Assembly (NCBI GenBank): GCA_014695195.1
Contig: JACJNW010000028.1
Coordinates: 1-64,000 of the forward strand
DNA length: 64,000 nt
Source: Cyanobacteria bacterium FACHB-DQ100
GTDB lineage: Bacteria > Cyanobacteriota > Cyanobacteriia > Leptolyngbyales > Leptolyngbyaceae
Direction: 5' to 3'
Below the pieces are notes generated by a model. That model had not been told where the DNA came from and did not search any database. It saw nothing but the letters and a program-made list of their open reading frames with translations. The translations under genes were made by a program, and so were the position numbers. Positions 52,574 through 61,949 of the stretch are shown piece after piece. Numbering within the stretch: the stretch's first letter is position 1; each line of letters opens with the position of its first letter.

Positions 52574-54622
52574 ATGCGTTTTTCTACATTAACAGCCTGC
52601 ACGATCGGGTTAATTTCTGCCTCAAATTCGGTGCAAAAAACAGTGGCTCAAGATGTCGTTGTGCCAGAAGCAATTACCCCGATCGCAACTCAGCCTTCAG
52701 TCGCCTCTTCTCAAGCGGTTCCCTCTGCCGTTGTTGAAGCCCCTCGCCCGACTCCAGAATTTTCTCGTAAATCGAGCCAGGTCGCTCAGTCGATTGTGCC
52801 CCCTCAAGCCCAACCGCCGCGATCTCAGCAAACGCCGCCTCGATCGCCTAGTCCGGCATCCCCAACGCCACCGGATGTCGTGCTGACTGCAACCGATGTG
52901 CAAATTGTCGGTGCCTCTGCCGAACTCCAGCAACTTGTCCGCGCTCAGATCCAAACGCAGCCTGGAGGCAACGTCAGCACCGCCCAACTTCAGCGCGACA
53001 TCGCCACGATCCTAGAAACGGGCTTGTTTAGTACCGCTACCTTTACCACTCGCACCAATCCCAACGGATTAAGCGTCGTCTTTCAGGTGCAACCCGCGAT
53101 CGTTCGGGCTCTAAATCTGGTGAATGCTCAGGCGCTGACTCCGACGATCGCCAATCAATTCTTTCAGGCTCAGTTTGGCGCACCCGTTAGTCCAACCGCC
53201 ATCAATGAAAGCATTCGTCAAGTTAATACTTGGTATCGCCAAAACGGATTTAGCTTGGCGCGAGTGATTGGTGTGGTGCCCAATCGTGAAGGGGTGTTGA
53301 CCGTAGAAGTGGCAGAAGGTACAGTCTCAAACATTCAAATTCGCTTTACCGACGAACAAGGCAGACCGACCAACGACAAAGGCGAACCGATTCGCGGCAG
53401 AACCAGAGAAAGCTTTTTGCAAACTCAAATTCAACTAAAGCCGGGGCAAATTTTCCAAGAGTCCGCTGCCCGTCAAGACCTGCAACGCATTTTACAAACG
53501 GGATTGTTTACCAACGGGCGCATTTCTCTTGAAGGCGATGCCCGTCGCACAACGGTTGTCTATAACCTCACCGAAGCCCGTAGCCGCGCCCTAAACGTTA
53601 GTGGTGGAATTAACGACGACTTAGGCGTATTTGGCAGTTTCAGCTACAACGACAACAACTTTAACGGAGTCGGACAGCAACTCGGCGGCAATGTCTCGGT
53701 TGGAACTCGTGATGTTCAGTTTGATGGGCGATTTGTCAGTCCCTATCGTGAGACTGAGCCGGACAAATTAGGCTACAGCGTCAGTGGTTTTCGGCGACGC
53801 GGAATTTCGCGGGTGTTTGACGACGACACCAGCCGATTAGCGAACGGCGATCGCGTCCGGGAAGGTCGCTTCGGTGGAACCGTGGCGGTGAATCGTCCGA
53901 TCGGGGAGGGTTGGAACGGAACCTTAGGGGTGAACTATACGCGGGTGAGTTTGCGGGATCAGGGTGGAAATGTGGTGAGGCGCGATCGCAATGGTGCGCC
54001 GCTGTCATTTAGTGGCACGGGAATTGATGATGTGACGACGGTGAATTTTACGGCGGTGCGCGATCAGCGAAATAATCCCGTCGATCCGTCAAGCGGCTCG
54101 ATCTTATCGCTGACGACCGAGCAATCGATCCCGATCGGGCGGGGCAGCATTCTTTCCAATCGTCTGCAAGCGAACTATTCGCAGTATATTCCGGTGAATT
54201 TCTTTAATCTGGAGAAAACGCAGAACCAGCCGGAAGTGTTGGCGTTTAATGTGCAGGCGGGAACGACGATCGGGGATCTGCCGCCGTACAATGCGTTTTC
54301 GCTGGGAGGTGCAAATTCGGTGCGGGGATATGATATTTCCAAACTAGGGATTGGTCGCAGTTTCGTGTTGGCTTCTGCGGAATACCGTTTTCCGATTTAC
54401 AGCATCATCGGCGGGGCGGTCTTTGCGGATTTTGGGTCGGATTTGGGGTCAGCGAATTCGGTGTTAGGAGCGCCAGGGGAAGTGCGGGGATTGCCGGGAA
54501 CGGGATTTGGATTCGGGGTTGGGCTTCGGCTGAAGTCGCCTTTGGGGACAATTCGAGCGGGGTATGGAATTAATAACCAGGGTGAAAGCCGACTTCAGTT
54601 TGGGTTTGGGGAGAAGTTTTAA
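52574..54622 (+). CDS. Omp85-family outer-membrane protein (BamA/Oep80-like)
   Basis: This 682-residue outer-membrane protein inserts or translocates beta-barrel proteins. A signal peptide (to about residue 29) leads to a long Pro/Gln/Ser-rich stretch (about 40-115) typical of cyanobacterial Omp85. Three POTRA domains follow (VQIVGASAELQQLVRAQIQT; NQFFQAQFGAPVSPTAINES; GQIFQESAARQDLQRILQTG) with the GLF turns, and then a 16-strand barrel (from about residue 325) ending in LQFGFGEKF with a terminal phenylalanine. The barrel RGYD motif is present (ANSVRGYDISKLG). The start is probably ATG 52574, although GTG 52562 is in frame. It lies alone. Confidence 0.92.
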   Translation: MRFSTLTACTIGLISASNSVQKTVAQDVVVPEAITPIATQPSVASSQAVPSAVVEAPRPTPEFSRKSSQVAQSIVPPQAQPPRSQQTPPRSPSPASPTPPDVVLTATDVQIVGASAELQQLVRAQIQTQPGGNVSTAQLQRDIATILETGLFSTATFTTRTNPNGLSVVFQVQPAIVRALNLVNAQALTPTIANQFFQAQFGAPVSPTAINESIRQVNTWYRQNGFSLARVIGVVPNREGVLTVEVAEGTVSNIQIRFTDEQGRPTNDKGEPIRGRTRESFLQTQIQLKPGQIFQESAARQDLQRILQTGLFTNGRISLEGDARRTTVVYNLTEARSRALNVSGGINDDLGVFGSFSYNDNNFNGVGQQLGGNVSVGTRDVQFDGRFVSPYRETEPDKLGYSVSGFRRRGISRVFDDDTSRLANGDRVREGRFGGTVAVNRPIGEGWNGTLGVNYTRVSLRDQGGNVVRRDRNGAPLSFSGTGIDDVTTVNFTAVRDQRNNPVDPSSGSILSLTTEQSIPIGRGSILSNRLQANYSQYIPVNFFNLEKTQNQPEVLAFNVQAGTTIGDLPPYNAFSLGGANSVRGYDISKLGIGRSFVLASAEYRFPIYSIIGGAVFADFGSDLGSANSVLGAPGEVRGLPGTGFGFGVGLRLKSPLGTIRAGYGINNQGESRLQFGFGEKF

Positions 54623-54669
54623 GAGGCTTAGGGTTGGCGAAAGTTTTGCTTCGGGTTGATCGGCTGATT

Positions 54670-54705
54670 GCCCCCTAAATCCTCCACGAGTGGGGGACTT
54701 TGAGA
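54670..54705. repeat. MITE-like repeat, copy D, one end only
   Basis: GCCCCCTAAATCCTCCACG, then GGGGGACTTTGAG, matches one end of the other copies with a small change (CCTCCAC). The upstream flank also carries GCTTCGG as in copies A, C and E. No matching reverse end is seen downstream, so this copy looks truncated or solitary. Confidence 0.7.
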
Positions 54706-54764
54706 AAATTGAGATTTGCCACATTTGTTGGGTGGTTGAATGAGGTACGAACCTGAAGCAAACC

Positions 54765-56216
54765 TTAAGTTGCGGACTTCCACGTTCCATGAAAGCCGAT
54801 CGGGATCACTTCGGGTAAGCCTAATCGACACACAGGCTGATCGTTTAAACGATCGCTATCGAAAACCCAAACTTCACTCTGATCGCGATTGCCATCGTAA
54901 ACAACGGTGATAATCCAACCTTGATTGGCATCGATCGCGTCCGGTGCGTAAATCGGCTCCATCGGGTAGCAATTCTCACCGCAATCTGCTTCAACCAATG
55001 CTCCGGTTTTTTGATCAAATCGAGCGATCACGCCCAAGATTTCTTTCGCTGCATCGGCATTCCGACGATGCAGCGAAAGATAGGTCTGTTGCCAGGATTG
55101 CCCAACCTCTACGGGTTTGACAACTGGAAATTCACAATGTCGATCGAGCAATTCCTGCTGCTCCAACACCTTTCCAGTGAGTGGATTAACTCGAATTTGC
55201 CAGAGTGTCGATCGTGCTGATGTCTGAGTTTTTCCGGTTGCCACTTGTCTGAAATATTCGTTTGTGTTGAAGTCAGCGTAACGAATCACATCAACCACAG
55301 CGTTTCCATCACGATCGACGCAAGCATTGCCAAAGTGCCATTGATACCAGGGATCGGTTTCGCCTTGGCTAATCAGTTTTAGAGTTTGACGATCGAACAC
55401 CAAGACCTGAGTTCCTTTCTCTGGTTTCCAGTCAAACGAGTCGCTAAAACTCTTCAGCCGAGTTAACAACAGCAACGGATTTACTCGCACAGGCGGAATG
55501 AAGAACAAGAGATACTGTCCTGCCATGACAAAATCATGAATCAGCGGAACTCCATCTAATTTGTGACTGTCCTGTTGTTGTAGCTTGCCGTTGGCATCTA
55601 TGCGGTACAGATTGAGAATCGTATCTTTCCCGAAGCTGACTCCGAAATTATAAAAATCGCCTGTCTGCGGATCGCGTTTTGGATGTGCGGAAAATGGCAG
55701 CGAATCGGATAAGCCTCCCAAATTATCAAGGCTGCGGGTTTGGAGGGTTTCGAGATCGAGCGCATAAGGATGTCCGCCTTCCCAAAGTGCGAGGAGTCGA
55801 TCGTTCAACGCTAACACCGAAGTATTCGCCGCATTCTTCAATCCTTTAGTGAAGCGATCGATCAGTCCTCCGGGTGGCAACATTCCATATCCGGTGTACA
55901 TCAACCGTCCAGCGCGTTCTTCGTCGAGAAATTCTGGCGTTTCAACATAGCGATACACACCTGTTGCGCCTGTTTGATCAAAATGCACTCTCAAGATTGC
56001 ACCATCGCCATCAAACCAATGTCCAACGCGAGTGTTACCCCGCTCTAATCGAGCTGGGCCATTGCGATACAAAGAACCGCGTAATCCTGCGGGAATTGCA
56101 CCAGAAAGGAGCGGAAGTGTTGTTGGCGCAAATCCTTTTGCTGTATGTAAGACTGATTGATTCCAGGTGTACGATGCCTCTGGCGCAGGAAAACCTGTTC
56201 GTGTTGCAGCTACCAT
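54765..56216 (-). CDS. Carotenoid cleavage oxygenase (RPE65/ACO family)
   Basis: This 483-residue iron enzyme splits a carotenoid or apocarotenoid double bond. All four iron-ligand histidines are visible: His178 (FSAHPKRD), His227 (LIHDFVMA), His294 (YQWHFGNA) and His476 (GFHGTW). They are near the positions in Synechocystis apocarotenoid oxygenase (183, 238, 304, 484). The start LLSGAIPAGLRGSLYRNGPA and the end are typical, and the WFDGDGAI stretch is conserved. It is transcribed alone on the minus strand. The product may be retinal-like or another apocarotenoid. Confidence 0.93.
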   Translation of the reverse strand: MVAATRTGFPAPEASYTWNQSVLHTAKGFAPTTLPLLSGAIPAGLRGSLYRNGPARLERGNTRVGHWFDGDGAILRVHFDQTGATGVYRYVETPEFLDEERAGRLMYTGYGMLPPGGLIDRFTKGLKNAANTSVLALNDRLLALWEGGHPYALDLETLQTRSLDNLGGLSDSLPFSAHPKRDPQTGDFYNFGVSFGKDTILNLYRIDANGKLQQQDSHKLDGVPLIHDFVMAGQYLLFFIPPVRVNPLLLLTRLKSFSDSFDWKPEKGTQVLVFDRQTLKLISQGETDPWYQWHFGNACVDRDGNAVVDVIRYADFNTNEYFRQVATGKTQTSARSTLWQIRVNPLTGKVLEQQELLDRHCEFPVVKPVEVGQSWQQTYLSLHRRNADAAKEILGVIARFDQKTGALVEADCGENCYPMEPIYAPDAIDANQGWIITVVYDGNRDQSEVWVFDSDRLNDQPVCRLGLPEVIPIGFHGTWKSAT

Positions 56217-56392
56217 AATTCTCTCAATTTAACGATCTTCTGTCTTTGAGTTCGACAGAATGTCGTGTGTCCCTAATACAATCGTACAGCCTTGTTCTTT
56301 GGCAGAATCAAGTTCTAGAACTGTATGCAAATCACTCCGATGTCGGGACTGTCTGATACAATGAACGGCGTTGTCAACTAGATGTACATCCT

Positions 56393-56899
56393 TTGAGCCA
56401 ATCGATCGATGATCTACCCAAGGTAGACGATTTTCTACAAGAACTTGCCACGATTCAGCAAACAGGGTCGAAGCGGATCGCGATTTTGGGATCGCGTCAC
56501 GTTCCGATTACGCATCAAACCTTGATCGAACTGATGACCTATGCCCTAGTGCTAGAAGGGAATCGGATTATCACTTCCGGTTCTACGGGAACCAATTTCG
56601 CCGCGATTCGGGGAGCGCTACGGGCTGATCCATCGATGCTGACGGTGATTTTGCCGCAAGGACTCGATCGCCAGCCGCGCGAATCGCGTGAGCAGCTTGA
56701 AACGGTGATGCACCTGGTTGAATGCCCAGAGAATAATTCTTTATCATTGGGTGAAGCGAGTGCGCTGTGTAACCAGGAAATTATTTCGCGCTGTCAGCAA
56801 TTGATTTCGTTTGCGTTCCACGACAGCCATACCTTGCTGCAAACCTGCCGCGATGCCGAAGATCAGCGTAAAGTTGTGACCCTGTTCTATTTTGATTAA
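56393..56899 (+). CDS. DprA-like Rossmann-fold protein
   Basis: This 168-residue protein is annotated in cyanobacteria as DNA recombination-mediator protein A. It has a Rossmann-like fold with the nucleotide or DNA loop RIAILGSRHVPI, the SGSTGTNFAAIRGAL loop and later LPQGLDRQPRESR, resembling the DprA core and the LOG-type lysine decarboxylase-like fold. It is short, about half of full DprA, so a role in natural transformation is unproven. The start is TTG at 56393 since no ATG or GTG lies in frame nearby. The MAPEG gene begins three bases after its stop, so translation may be coupled. Confidence 0.75.
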   Translation: MSQSIDDLPKVDDFLQELATIQQTGSKRIAILGSRHVPITHQTLIELMTYALVLEGNRIITSGSTGTNFAAIRGALRADPSMLTVILPQGLDRQPRESREQLETVMHLVECPENNSLSLGEASALCNQEIISRCQQLISFAFHDSHTLLQTCRDAEDQRKVVTLFYFD

Positions 56900-56902
56900 C
56901 TT

Positions 56903-57325
56903 ATGCTGTTTGGACTCTCTGTTCCAAGTCTGCTGTTGATTGCGATCGCCGTTGCGGTCGTGTGGATTTACTTACCGTTTTTGGTCGTGGCATACGGACG
57001 AGTGCAAATCGGCTACAGCAAAGAGATCATGGCGGCTCCTCGCGCTGCGTTTGACAAGCTTCCAGACTATGCAAAACGCGCAACCTGGGCCCACCAAAAC
57101 GCCCTCGAAGCCTTCCCGATTTTTGCTGCGGCTGCACTGATGGCGTATGTCACCAATCAGACTTCTGAAATCGCAGGATGGGCGGCGATCGTGTGGATTA
57201 CTGCACGATTTTTGTTTCCGGTTTTTTATATTTTGAACATTCCAACTTTGCGATCGCTGATGTTCGGAATTGGTTCGATTTGCAGCTTTACGCTAATCGG
57301 ATTAAGCTTGATCAGCACGCTTTAA
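56903..57325 (+). CDS. MAPEG-family membrane protein
   Basis: This 140-residue integral membrane protein has four hydrophobic segments (about 6-32, 73-88, 93-108 and 115-138) with the MAPEG pattern: VAVVWIYLPFLVVAYGRVQ, then ATWAHQNALEAFPIFAAAAL and a later ARFLFPVFYILNI. MAPEG proteins include microsomal glutathione transferases and leukotriene synthases, which conjugate or reduce lipophilic compounds with glutathione. A specific reaction cannot be inferred. It follows the DprA-like gene by three bases and the YajQ gene follows after nine bases, so the three form an operon. Confidence 0.87.
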   Translation: MLFGLSVPSLLLIAIAVAVVWIYLPFLVVAYGRVQIGYSKEIMAAPRAAFDKLPDYAKRATWAHQNALEAFPIFAAAALMAYVTNQTSEIAGWAAIVWITARFLFPVFYILNIPTLRSLMFGIGSICSFTLIGLSLISTL

Positions 57326-57334
57326 TTATTGCTT

Positions 57335-57826
57335 ATGGCTTCTACTTTTTCGTTTGATATTGTTAGCGACTTCGATCGCCAAGAATTGGTCAACGCGATC
57401 GATACGACCAAGCGCGATGTCCAGAGTCGCTACGATCTCAAAGACACGAAAACGGAGATCGAACTCGGTGCGGATACGATCACAATTAATACCGATAGTG
57501 AATTTACGCTGGATGCGGTGCATACTCTAATGCAGCAGCGAGCAGCAAAGCGCAATTTATCGCTGAAAATTTTTGATTACGGTAAGATTGAGTCCGCGAG
57601 TGGAAATCGCGTTCGGCAAGAAATTAAGCTGAAAAAAGGAATTAGCCAGGACATCGCAAAGCAAATTACCAAAATTATTCGCGATGAATACAAGAAGGTT
57701 CAAGGCTCGATTCAAGGCGATGCAGTGCGCGTTTCGGCAAAATCAAAAGATGATTTGCAAGTGGTGATGCAACGGATGAAGCAAGAAGATTTTCCGGTGG
57801 CGTTGCAGTTTACAAACTACCGATAG
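57335..57826 (+). CDS. YajQ-family nucleotide-binding protein
   Basis: This 163-residue protein is of the YajQ/UPF0234 family. It begins [20 protein letters not shown], then [46 protein letters not shown] and [11 protein letters not shown], each well conserved. Family members bind cyclic di-GMP in some bacteria or nucleic acids. The start used is ATG 57335 (MASTFSF), two codons after an alternative at 57329. It is the last gene of the DprA-MAPEG-YajQ unit and is followed by a mobile-like repeat 60 bases later. Confidence 0.93.
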   Translation: MASTFSFDIVSDFDRQELVNAIDTTKRDVQSRYDLKDTKTEIELGADTITINTDSEFTLDAVHTLMQQRAAKRNLSLKIFDYGKIESASGNRVRQEIKLKKGISQDIAKQITKIIRDEYKKVQGSIQGDAVRVSAKSKDDLQVVMQRMKQEDFPVALQFTNYR

Positions 57827-57885
57827 GTTGTGGAGTTTCTGCCGTATACATCCATCTTTTTTCCGCTTCGTTGCCATCGGCTTCA

Positions 57886-57990
57886 GCGCCCTAAATCCCC
57901 CAAATTGGGGGGCTTTGAACTTGAAGAAATCATTGCATTAGAACACTCTTTTTTCTTCAAAGTCCCCCAGAATGGGGGATTTAGGGGGCG
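57886..57990. repeat. MITE-like element, copy E (about 105 bp)
   Basis: GCGCCCTAAATCCCCCAAA at 57886 and the reverse complement AATGGGGGATTTAGGGGGC near 57989 enclose a centre with TTCAAAGTCCCCC. It lies between yajQ and the convergent sensor kinase. A further GGGGGATG with AATTC before it at about 58050 may be a broken extra end. Confidence 0.8.
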
Positions 57991-58066
57991 AAAGATCTCA
58001 GCCATCGCAGATCGATCGACCTATTTGTACAAGCTAAAGATCGCCAATTCTGGGGGATGTTGAATA

Positions 58067-59266
58067 TTAGTCATTGGATTCGATTACGTCTTGAATTTCT
58101 AGCGGGAAAATCACTGTAAAGGTTGATCCTTCTTGGGGTTGGGAGGAAAGATAAATATTGCCTTTCAAGAGTTCCACGAGACGAGCCACGATCGCCAAGC
58201 CCAATCCGGTACTATCAGGCGATCGCATCGTACCAACGCGCTCAAACGGAGCAAACAGTCTGATCTGATCTTCTGGATCAATCCCAATTCCCGTATCCGT
58301 CACAGAGATCGCCCAGCGATCGTTGGCTAAAGTGCGACTGGTGATCGTGACGCTGCCAAATTCGGTATAGCGCACCGCATTACTAACTAGATTGACAATG
58401 ACTTGCTGCAACCGATAAGGGTCAGTGATGACTTCGGCTGGAGCTTGATCCAGTTCAGTGATCAATTGCAAGCCACGATCGTTTGCCAAAGGTTGGATGA
58501 CTTCTAGAACAGCTTGAATCAAAGCAGGCAGGTCGATCACTTCGGGGATCACCTGCATTTTTCCAGCTTCATAGCGCGAGAGATCGAGCGCATCATTGAT
58601 CAGACGCAGCAATCGTCGTCCACCCCGTAATACTTTCTCGACATGTTCTAAGCTAGCGATAGAATCTCGTGCTTGTTCTTGTCGAGACTGCCGTAAGAAC
58701 AAATCTGCATAGCCAATAATCGAAGTGAGCGGTGTTTTCAGTTCGTGAGCGAGAATAGAGAGATTATCTTCACTCGATCGTGCTAATCGCTTCAGCTCGG
58801 TAACGGTCATGCTGAGTTGGCTTCGCACTTGTTCCAATTCATCTAACCGTTCAGCAACATAGCTTTTGAAGCATTTTGAAATCGCAAGGTCGATCACCGT
58901 ATCAATCACCATGACTGCACGAAAAATTTCTTCAGACGTGCCTGTGAGTAGCTCGGTGCGAAGACAGTCGAAAATCGTTTTGCGTAAGAGATGGTACTCT
59001 TGGGCGATTTCGCTGGGGTCAAAGCCTTGCGCCGCACGCAGGACACCATGAGAAATACTTGCTTTTGCAACTGTCTCATCATCATCGGCTGCTGTTTGCG
59101 ACATTGTAATCGCCATTGCTATCAACACATCCTCGATGTGATCCTCGATCGCAGTTCGATTTATAGTCGCTGCACTGCGAATGTGGCGATCGTTTCCTAC
59201 CGCATCTGCCCAGTTTTGCTTGATGCGATCGATGTTATCTTTCAGCAGTTGGCTAAAATCCTGCAT
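58067..59266 (-). CDS. Sensor histidine kinase with RsbRD-type N-terminal domain
   Basis: This soluble 399-residue kinase has an N-terminal helical domain (about 1-140) resembling the RsbRD sensor region (MQDFSQLLKDNIDRIKQNWA, then a long helical bundle with LRKTIFDCLR). A dimerisation domain follows with His174 (SILAHELKTPLTSIIGY). The ATPase domain has DTGIGIDPEDQIRL and GLGLAIVARLVE. There is no membrane segment and no receiver. RsbRD-type domains belong to stress-signalling systems, which recalls the RsbQ-like gene at 7 kb. The ligand is unknown. Confidence 0.88.
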   Translation of the reverse strand: MQDFSQLLKDNIDRIKQNWADAVGNDRHIRSAATINRTAIEDHIEDVLIAMAITMSQTAADDDETVAKASISHGVLRAAQGFDPSEIAQEYHLLRKTIFDCLRTELLTGTSEEIFRAVMVIDTVIDLAISKCFKSYVAERLDELEQVRSQLSMTVTELKRLARSSEDNLSILAHELKTPLTSIIGYADLFLRQSRQEQARDSIASLEHVEKVLRGGRRLLRLINDALDLSRYEAGKMQVIPEVIDLPALIQAVLEVIQPLANDRGLQLITELDQAPAEVITDPYRLQQVIVNLVSNAVRYTEFGSVTITSRTLANDRWAISVTDTGIGIDPEDQIRLFAPFERVGTMRSPDSTGLGLAIVARLVELLKGNIYLSSQPQEGSTFTVIFPLEIQDVIESND

Positions 59267-59338
59267 AGCAACGGTTAGAAAGCTTTGAGAATTATCACCA
59301 AAAAGGCTATCGAAATTAATCTATCATGCGAGTGAAAG

Positions 59339-60007
59339 TTACTTCAAAGCAGGAATGTTTGGACGTAGGCACAGATAGGCAAGGGGGCCAAATAGCGGAA
59401 CAAGCGCAATGACCCAAAAGAACTGAGATTGCTGCATTAATCCCCGTCGCGCCATATCATCACTCAGCAAGGTTGGATAGGGAAACAATAGCGTAAATAG
59501 TAAAACTGCCAGCGTCATGCCGTGAATAAATTTATCAGTTAGAAAGGATTGAATAAAAGCGCCCCAGTCGCCAAATAGAATCGCGAACAATAGCAATACC
59601 AGAGTACTGATGGTCAGAACGATACCTGTCGATCGCGCATCCAACACCGAGAGTAAGGGATCTTTTTCGCCTGAGAACTGTTCATTCGGTTCGCGCAGTG
59701 CAAGATAAGGAATCAACGCAAGCACACCTGATGCGATCGACCCTAGCACAAACGCCCAAGCTGGAATTCGCTGCGTTCTACCATCAGCAAAGATTAGACA
59801 GCTATAGATGAGTAGCCAGATTCCAACCATGCTGAATATCGACACGACCACCGGATTGAGTAGCGGAATCTGTCCTGATAACAACGTTTGAATGGGCTGT
59901 AGCAAGTTAGAGCGCAGAGGTGGAGCAAACCACAGCACATAGATAATAAATCCAAACCATATCATCCATAAGCCTAGTTTTCGTAGCATTCCCTGCTCCT
60001 TATCCAT
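59339..60007 (-). CDS. Conserved cyanobacterial membrane protein, function unknown
   Basis: This protein has about six membrane helices: GLWMIWFGFIIYVLWFAPPL, VSIFSMVGIWLLIYSCLIF, AFVLGSIASGVLALIPYLAL, then LTISTLVLLLFAILFG, HGMTLAVLLFTLLFPYP and FWVIALVPLFGPLAYLCL. The interspersed stretch FADGRTQRIPAWAF and the end LRPNIPALK are likely conserved. I recall similar unnamed proteins in cyanobacteria and plastids but no function. The frame extends to an ATG at 60079, but the first 24 codons fall within a dispersed inverted repeat, so I placed the start at ATG 60007. ATG 59989 is also possible. Confidence 0.75.
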   Translation of the reverse strand: MDKEQGMLRKLGLWMIWFGFIIYVLWFAPPLRSNLLQPIQTLLSGQIPLLNPVVVSIFSMVGIWLLIYSCLIFADGRTQRIPAWAFVLGSIASGVLALIPYLALREPNEQFSGEKDPLLSVLDARSTGIVLTISTLVLLLFAILFGDWGAFIQSFLTDKFIHGMTLAVLLFTLLFPYPTLLSDDMARRGLMQQSQFFWVIALVPLFGPLAYLCLRPNIPALK

Positions 60008-60047
60008 TTGCTTGTGAGCTTCTAAGTTACCTCGAATGACGGTGGGA

Positions 60048-60097
60048 CAGGCATCTTGCTCGTTCTCAAAATTACTCAAGTCCGAGCGAGATGCCTG
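60048..60097. repeat. Inverted repeat with 15-bp arms
   Basis: CAGGCATCTTGCTCG at 60048-60062 pairs with CGAGCGAGATGCCTG at 60083-60097 with one mismatch. It lies between the start of the membrane protein gene and the small protein gene upstream. The ACAGGCATCTTGC core resembles a dispersed cyanobacterial repeat I recall. Confidence 0.6.
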
Positions 60098-60111
60098 ACC
60101 CGCAGGCGCTT

Positions 60112-60429
60112 TTATGCTAAGGATTCGCCCGCTTGCATCAATAATTCGCCCAACTGCTCGACTTTAACTGCGATGTCTCCAGTCGCATCGGCTGCGGCTT
60201 CCGAAGTATCTTCACCCAAATCCATCAGAATCTCTGAAATTGCAGCAACATCGCCATCTGCCAAGGCTGCTTTGAGAGCGCCGAGATCTTCTGATAGATC
60301 AGTGCCTTGAAGCTGCTGTTGCCAACTTTCGATCGCTGCAATCGCTTGCTCGATCGGAATCGAGGTCAGTCCGCCCTGAAGTGCCGAAATCGTGGTATCG
60401 ACATCAATCGTTTTAATCGAGTCTGCCAT
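60112..60429 (-). CDS. Small acidic helical protein, function unknown
   Basis: This 105-residue protein is strongly acidic and Ala-, Ile- and Leu-rich, with no signal peptide or membrane helix. It reads MADSIKTIDVDTTISALQGG, then IEQAIAAIESWQQQL and later AALADGDVAAISEILMDL, so it should be a bundle of helices. The ATG is preceded by an AGGATGATC ribosome-site-like sequence. I do not recognise a family. It ends 15 bases from the 15-bp-arm inverted repeat before the membrane protein gene, and the two may be one unit. It could bind a partner protein, but nothing in the sequence says which. Confidence 0.68.
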   Translation of the reverse strand: MADSIKTIDVDTTISALQGGLTSIPIEQAIAAIESWQQQLQGTDLSEDLGALKAALADGDVAAISEILMDLGEDTSEAAADATGDIAVKVEQLGELLMQAGESLA

Positions 60430-60646
60430 AATTGATCATCCTAGGTTTTGTAAAAAATTTTCACAATTGCCTCACACCTGTCTCGATTCTTGCAATCTGT
60501 CCTTAGAATTCGTCTTCCTTATGAGGGAGATAGGCGATCGCCTGAATTCCTAGCAATTTCATCTAACTCAGTCTTTGGATTGATACATTTCGCACACAAA
60601 TCTTTATACAGTGAAACGGTTACCTGCCCTGCGTTGATCTGTAATC

Positions 60647-61945
60647 ATGCGACTTCCGACTTCTGCCCGATTGACGCTCAGCCATCTCGGACTCGCTGGT
60701 GTGCTGTTTCTAAGTGGCTGTAATCTGATTCCATCTAGCGACGCTCAGCAACAGCCCAATCGCCAGAATCAGCAAGGAGGAGCGGTTGCAGTGGATGCTG
60801 CGGTGGCGGAACTGAGTGCTTTAACAGAAGACCGCAGCTATACGGGAACGACTCGCCCCTTTCGTGAGGTTTCGCTACGATCGCAGGCCGAAGGCAGAAT
60901 TACAGATATTACGGTGAATGTGGGGGATTCGGTGCGGGCAGGTCAGGTTGTGGCTCAGTTAGACGGCACGATCGCCAACTCATCTGTTGCTCAAGCCGAA
61001 GCCGAAGTTGCAGCGCGAGAATCGGAGGTTGCGAGCTTACAAGCAGAAGTTGAAGAAGCTCGAACTCAGGTCGAACGAGCACGATTAGAATTGCAGCAAG
61101 CGCGATCGGATTATCAGAGACAAGCGCAATTGTTTCGTCAGGGTGCAATTTCAGAGCAACAAACGGAAACGGCTAGAACCCGTGTCGGAACCGCAGAACA
61201 AGCATTACGATCGGCAGAAAAACAAGTCGGAAATCGGCAGCAAGCCGTTACCGCTTCAGCTAGGCGAATTACGGTACAGCAAGCGATCGTCAATCAAGAG
61301 CGTGAACGTCAGTCTTACAGTGTTCTCACCTCTCCGGTGAATGGCGCAGTGCTAGCGCGTCCAACGGAACCCGGAAACTTAGCTCAACCGGGAACTGAAG
61401 TGCTGCGACTGGGTGATTTTAATCAAGTGAAAGTAGAGGTGCAGGTTTCAGAGCGAGAGTTTGCGAATATTCGAGTGGGGCAGAGAGCGCAAGTTCGGTT
61501 AGACGCGCTACCGAATCAGACGATCACCGGAGAAGTCACGCGAATTTCACCTGCCGCAGAAACACGAGCGCGATTGATTCCAGTTGAAGTTACCATTCCA
61601 AATCCCAATGGCAGAATTGGCAGCGGATTGTTAGCGCGAGTCAGTTTCCAAACCGGAAACGCTCGGCAAGTAGTGGTTCCAGAGACAGCCACGCAAATCG
61701 GACAAAGACCGCAGCAATCATCTGATCAAAATCAAGAGCCACCCAAGTCCGCCACGATCTATGTGGTGACTCGATCGGGGGAGCAAGCCACAGTCAGCCC
61801 CCGACAAGTGCAGCTTGGCAAACGGGTAAACGGGCAAGTCGAAGTTTTATCAGGCTTGAATGCGGGTGAATCGTTTGTGGTTCGCAGCAGTGGCAAGTTA
61901 GAGGCGGGTGCGCCAGTTCGGTTGAGCATTTTATCGCAAGGATAG
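60647..61945 (+). CDS. RND efflux periplasmic adaptor (membrane fusion protein)
   Basis: This 432-residue lipoprotein bridges an inner-membrane RND pump to the outer membrane. The signal peptide ends in a lipobox (LFLSGC, Cys25). Residues about 38-100 contain a biotinyl-lipoyl half ([26 protein letters not shown]). A long coiled-coil hairpin (about 105-220) carries [20 protein letters not shown]. The second half continues [21 protein letters not shown] and a beta barrel with [17 protein letters not shown]. The start is ATG 60647. The RND pump gene follows after four bases, so the two are one operon. No TolC-like gene is visible before the window ends. Confidence 0.92.
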   Translation: MRLPTSARLTLSHLGLAGVLFLSGCNLIPSSDAQQQPNRQNQQGGAVAVDAAVAELSALTEDRSYTGTTRPFREVSLRSQAEGRITDITVNVGDSVRAGQVVAQLDGTIANSSVAQAEAEVAARESEVASLQAEVEEARTQVERARLELQQARSDYQRQAQLFRQGAISEQQTETARTRVGTAEQALRSAEKQVGNRQQAVTASARRITVQQAIVNQERERQSYSVLTSPVNGAVLARPTEPGNLAQPGTEVLRLGDFNQVKVEVQVSEREFANIRVGQRAQVRLDALPNQTITGEVTRISPAAETRARLIPVEVTIPNPNGRIGSGLLARVSFQTGNARQVVVPETATQIGQRPQQSSDQNQEPPKSATIYVVTRSGEQATVSPRQVQLGKRVNGQVEVLSGLNAGESFVVRSSGKLEAGAPVRLSILSQG

Positions 61946-61949
61946 AAAC

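Noticed and set aside
60490-60723. Open frame before the RND adaptor gene
   Set aside because: It overlaps the adaptor start in another frame and has no family likeness or ribosome site.
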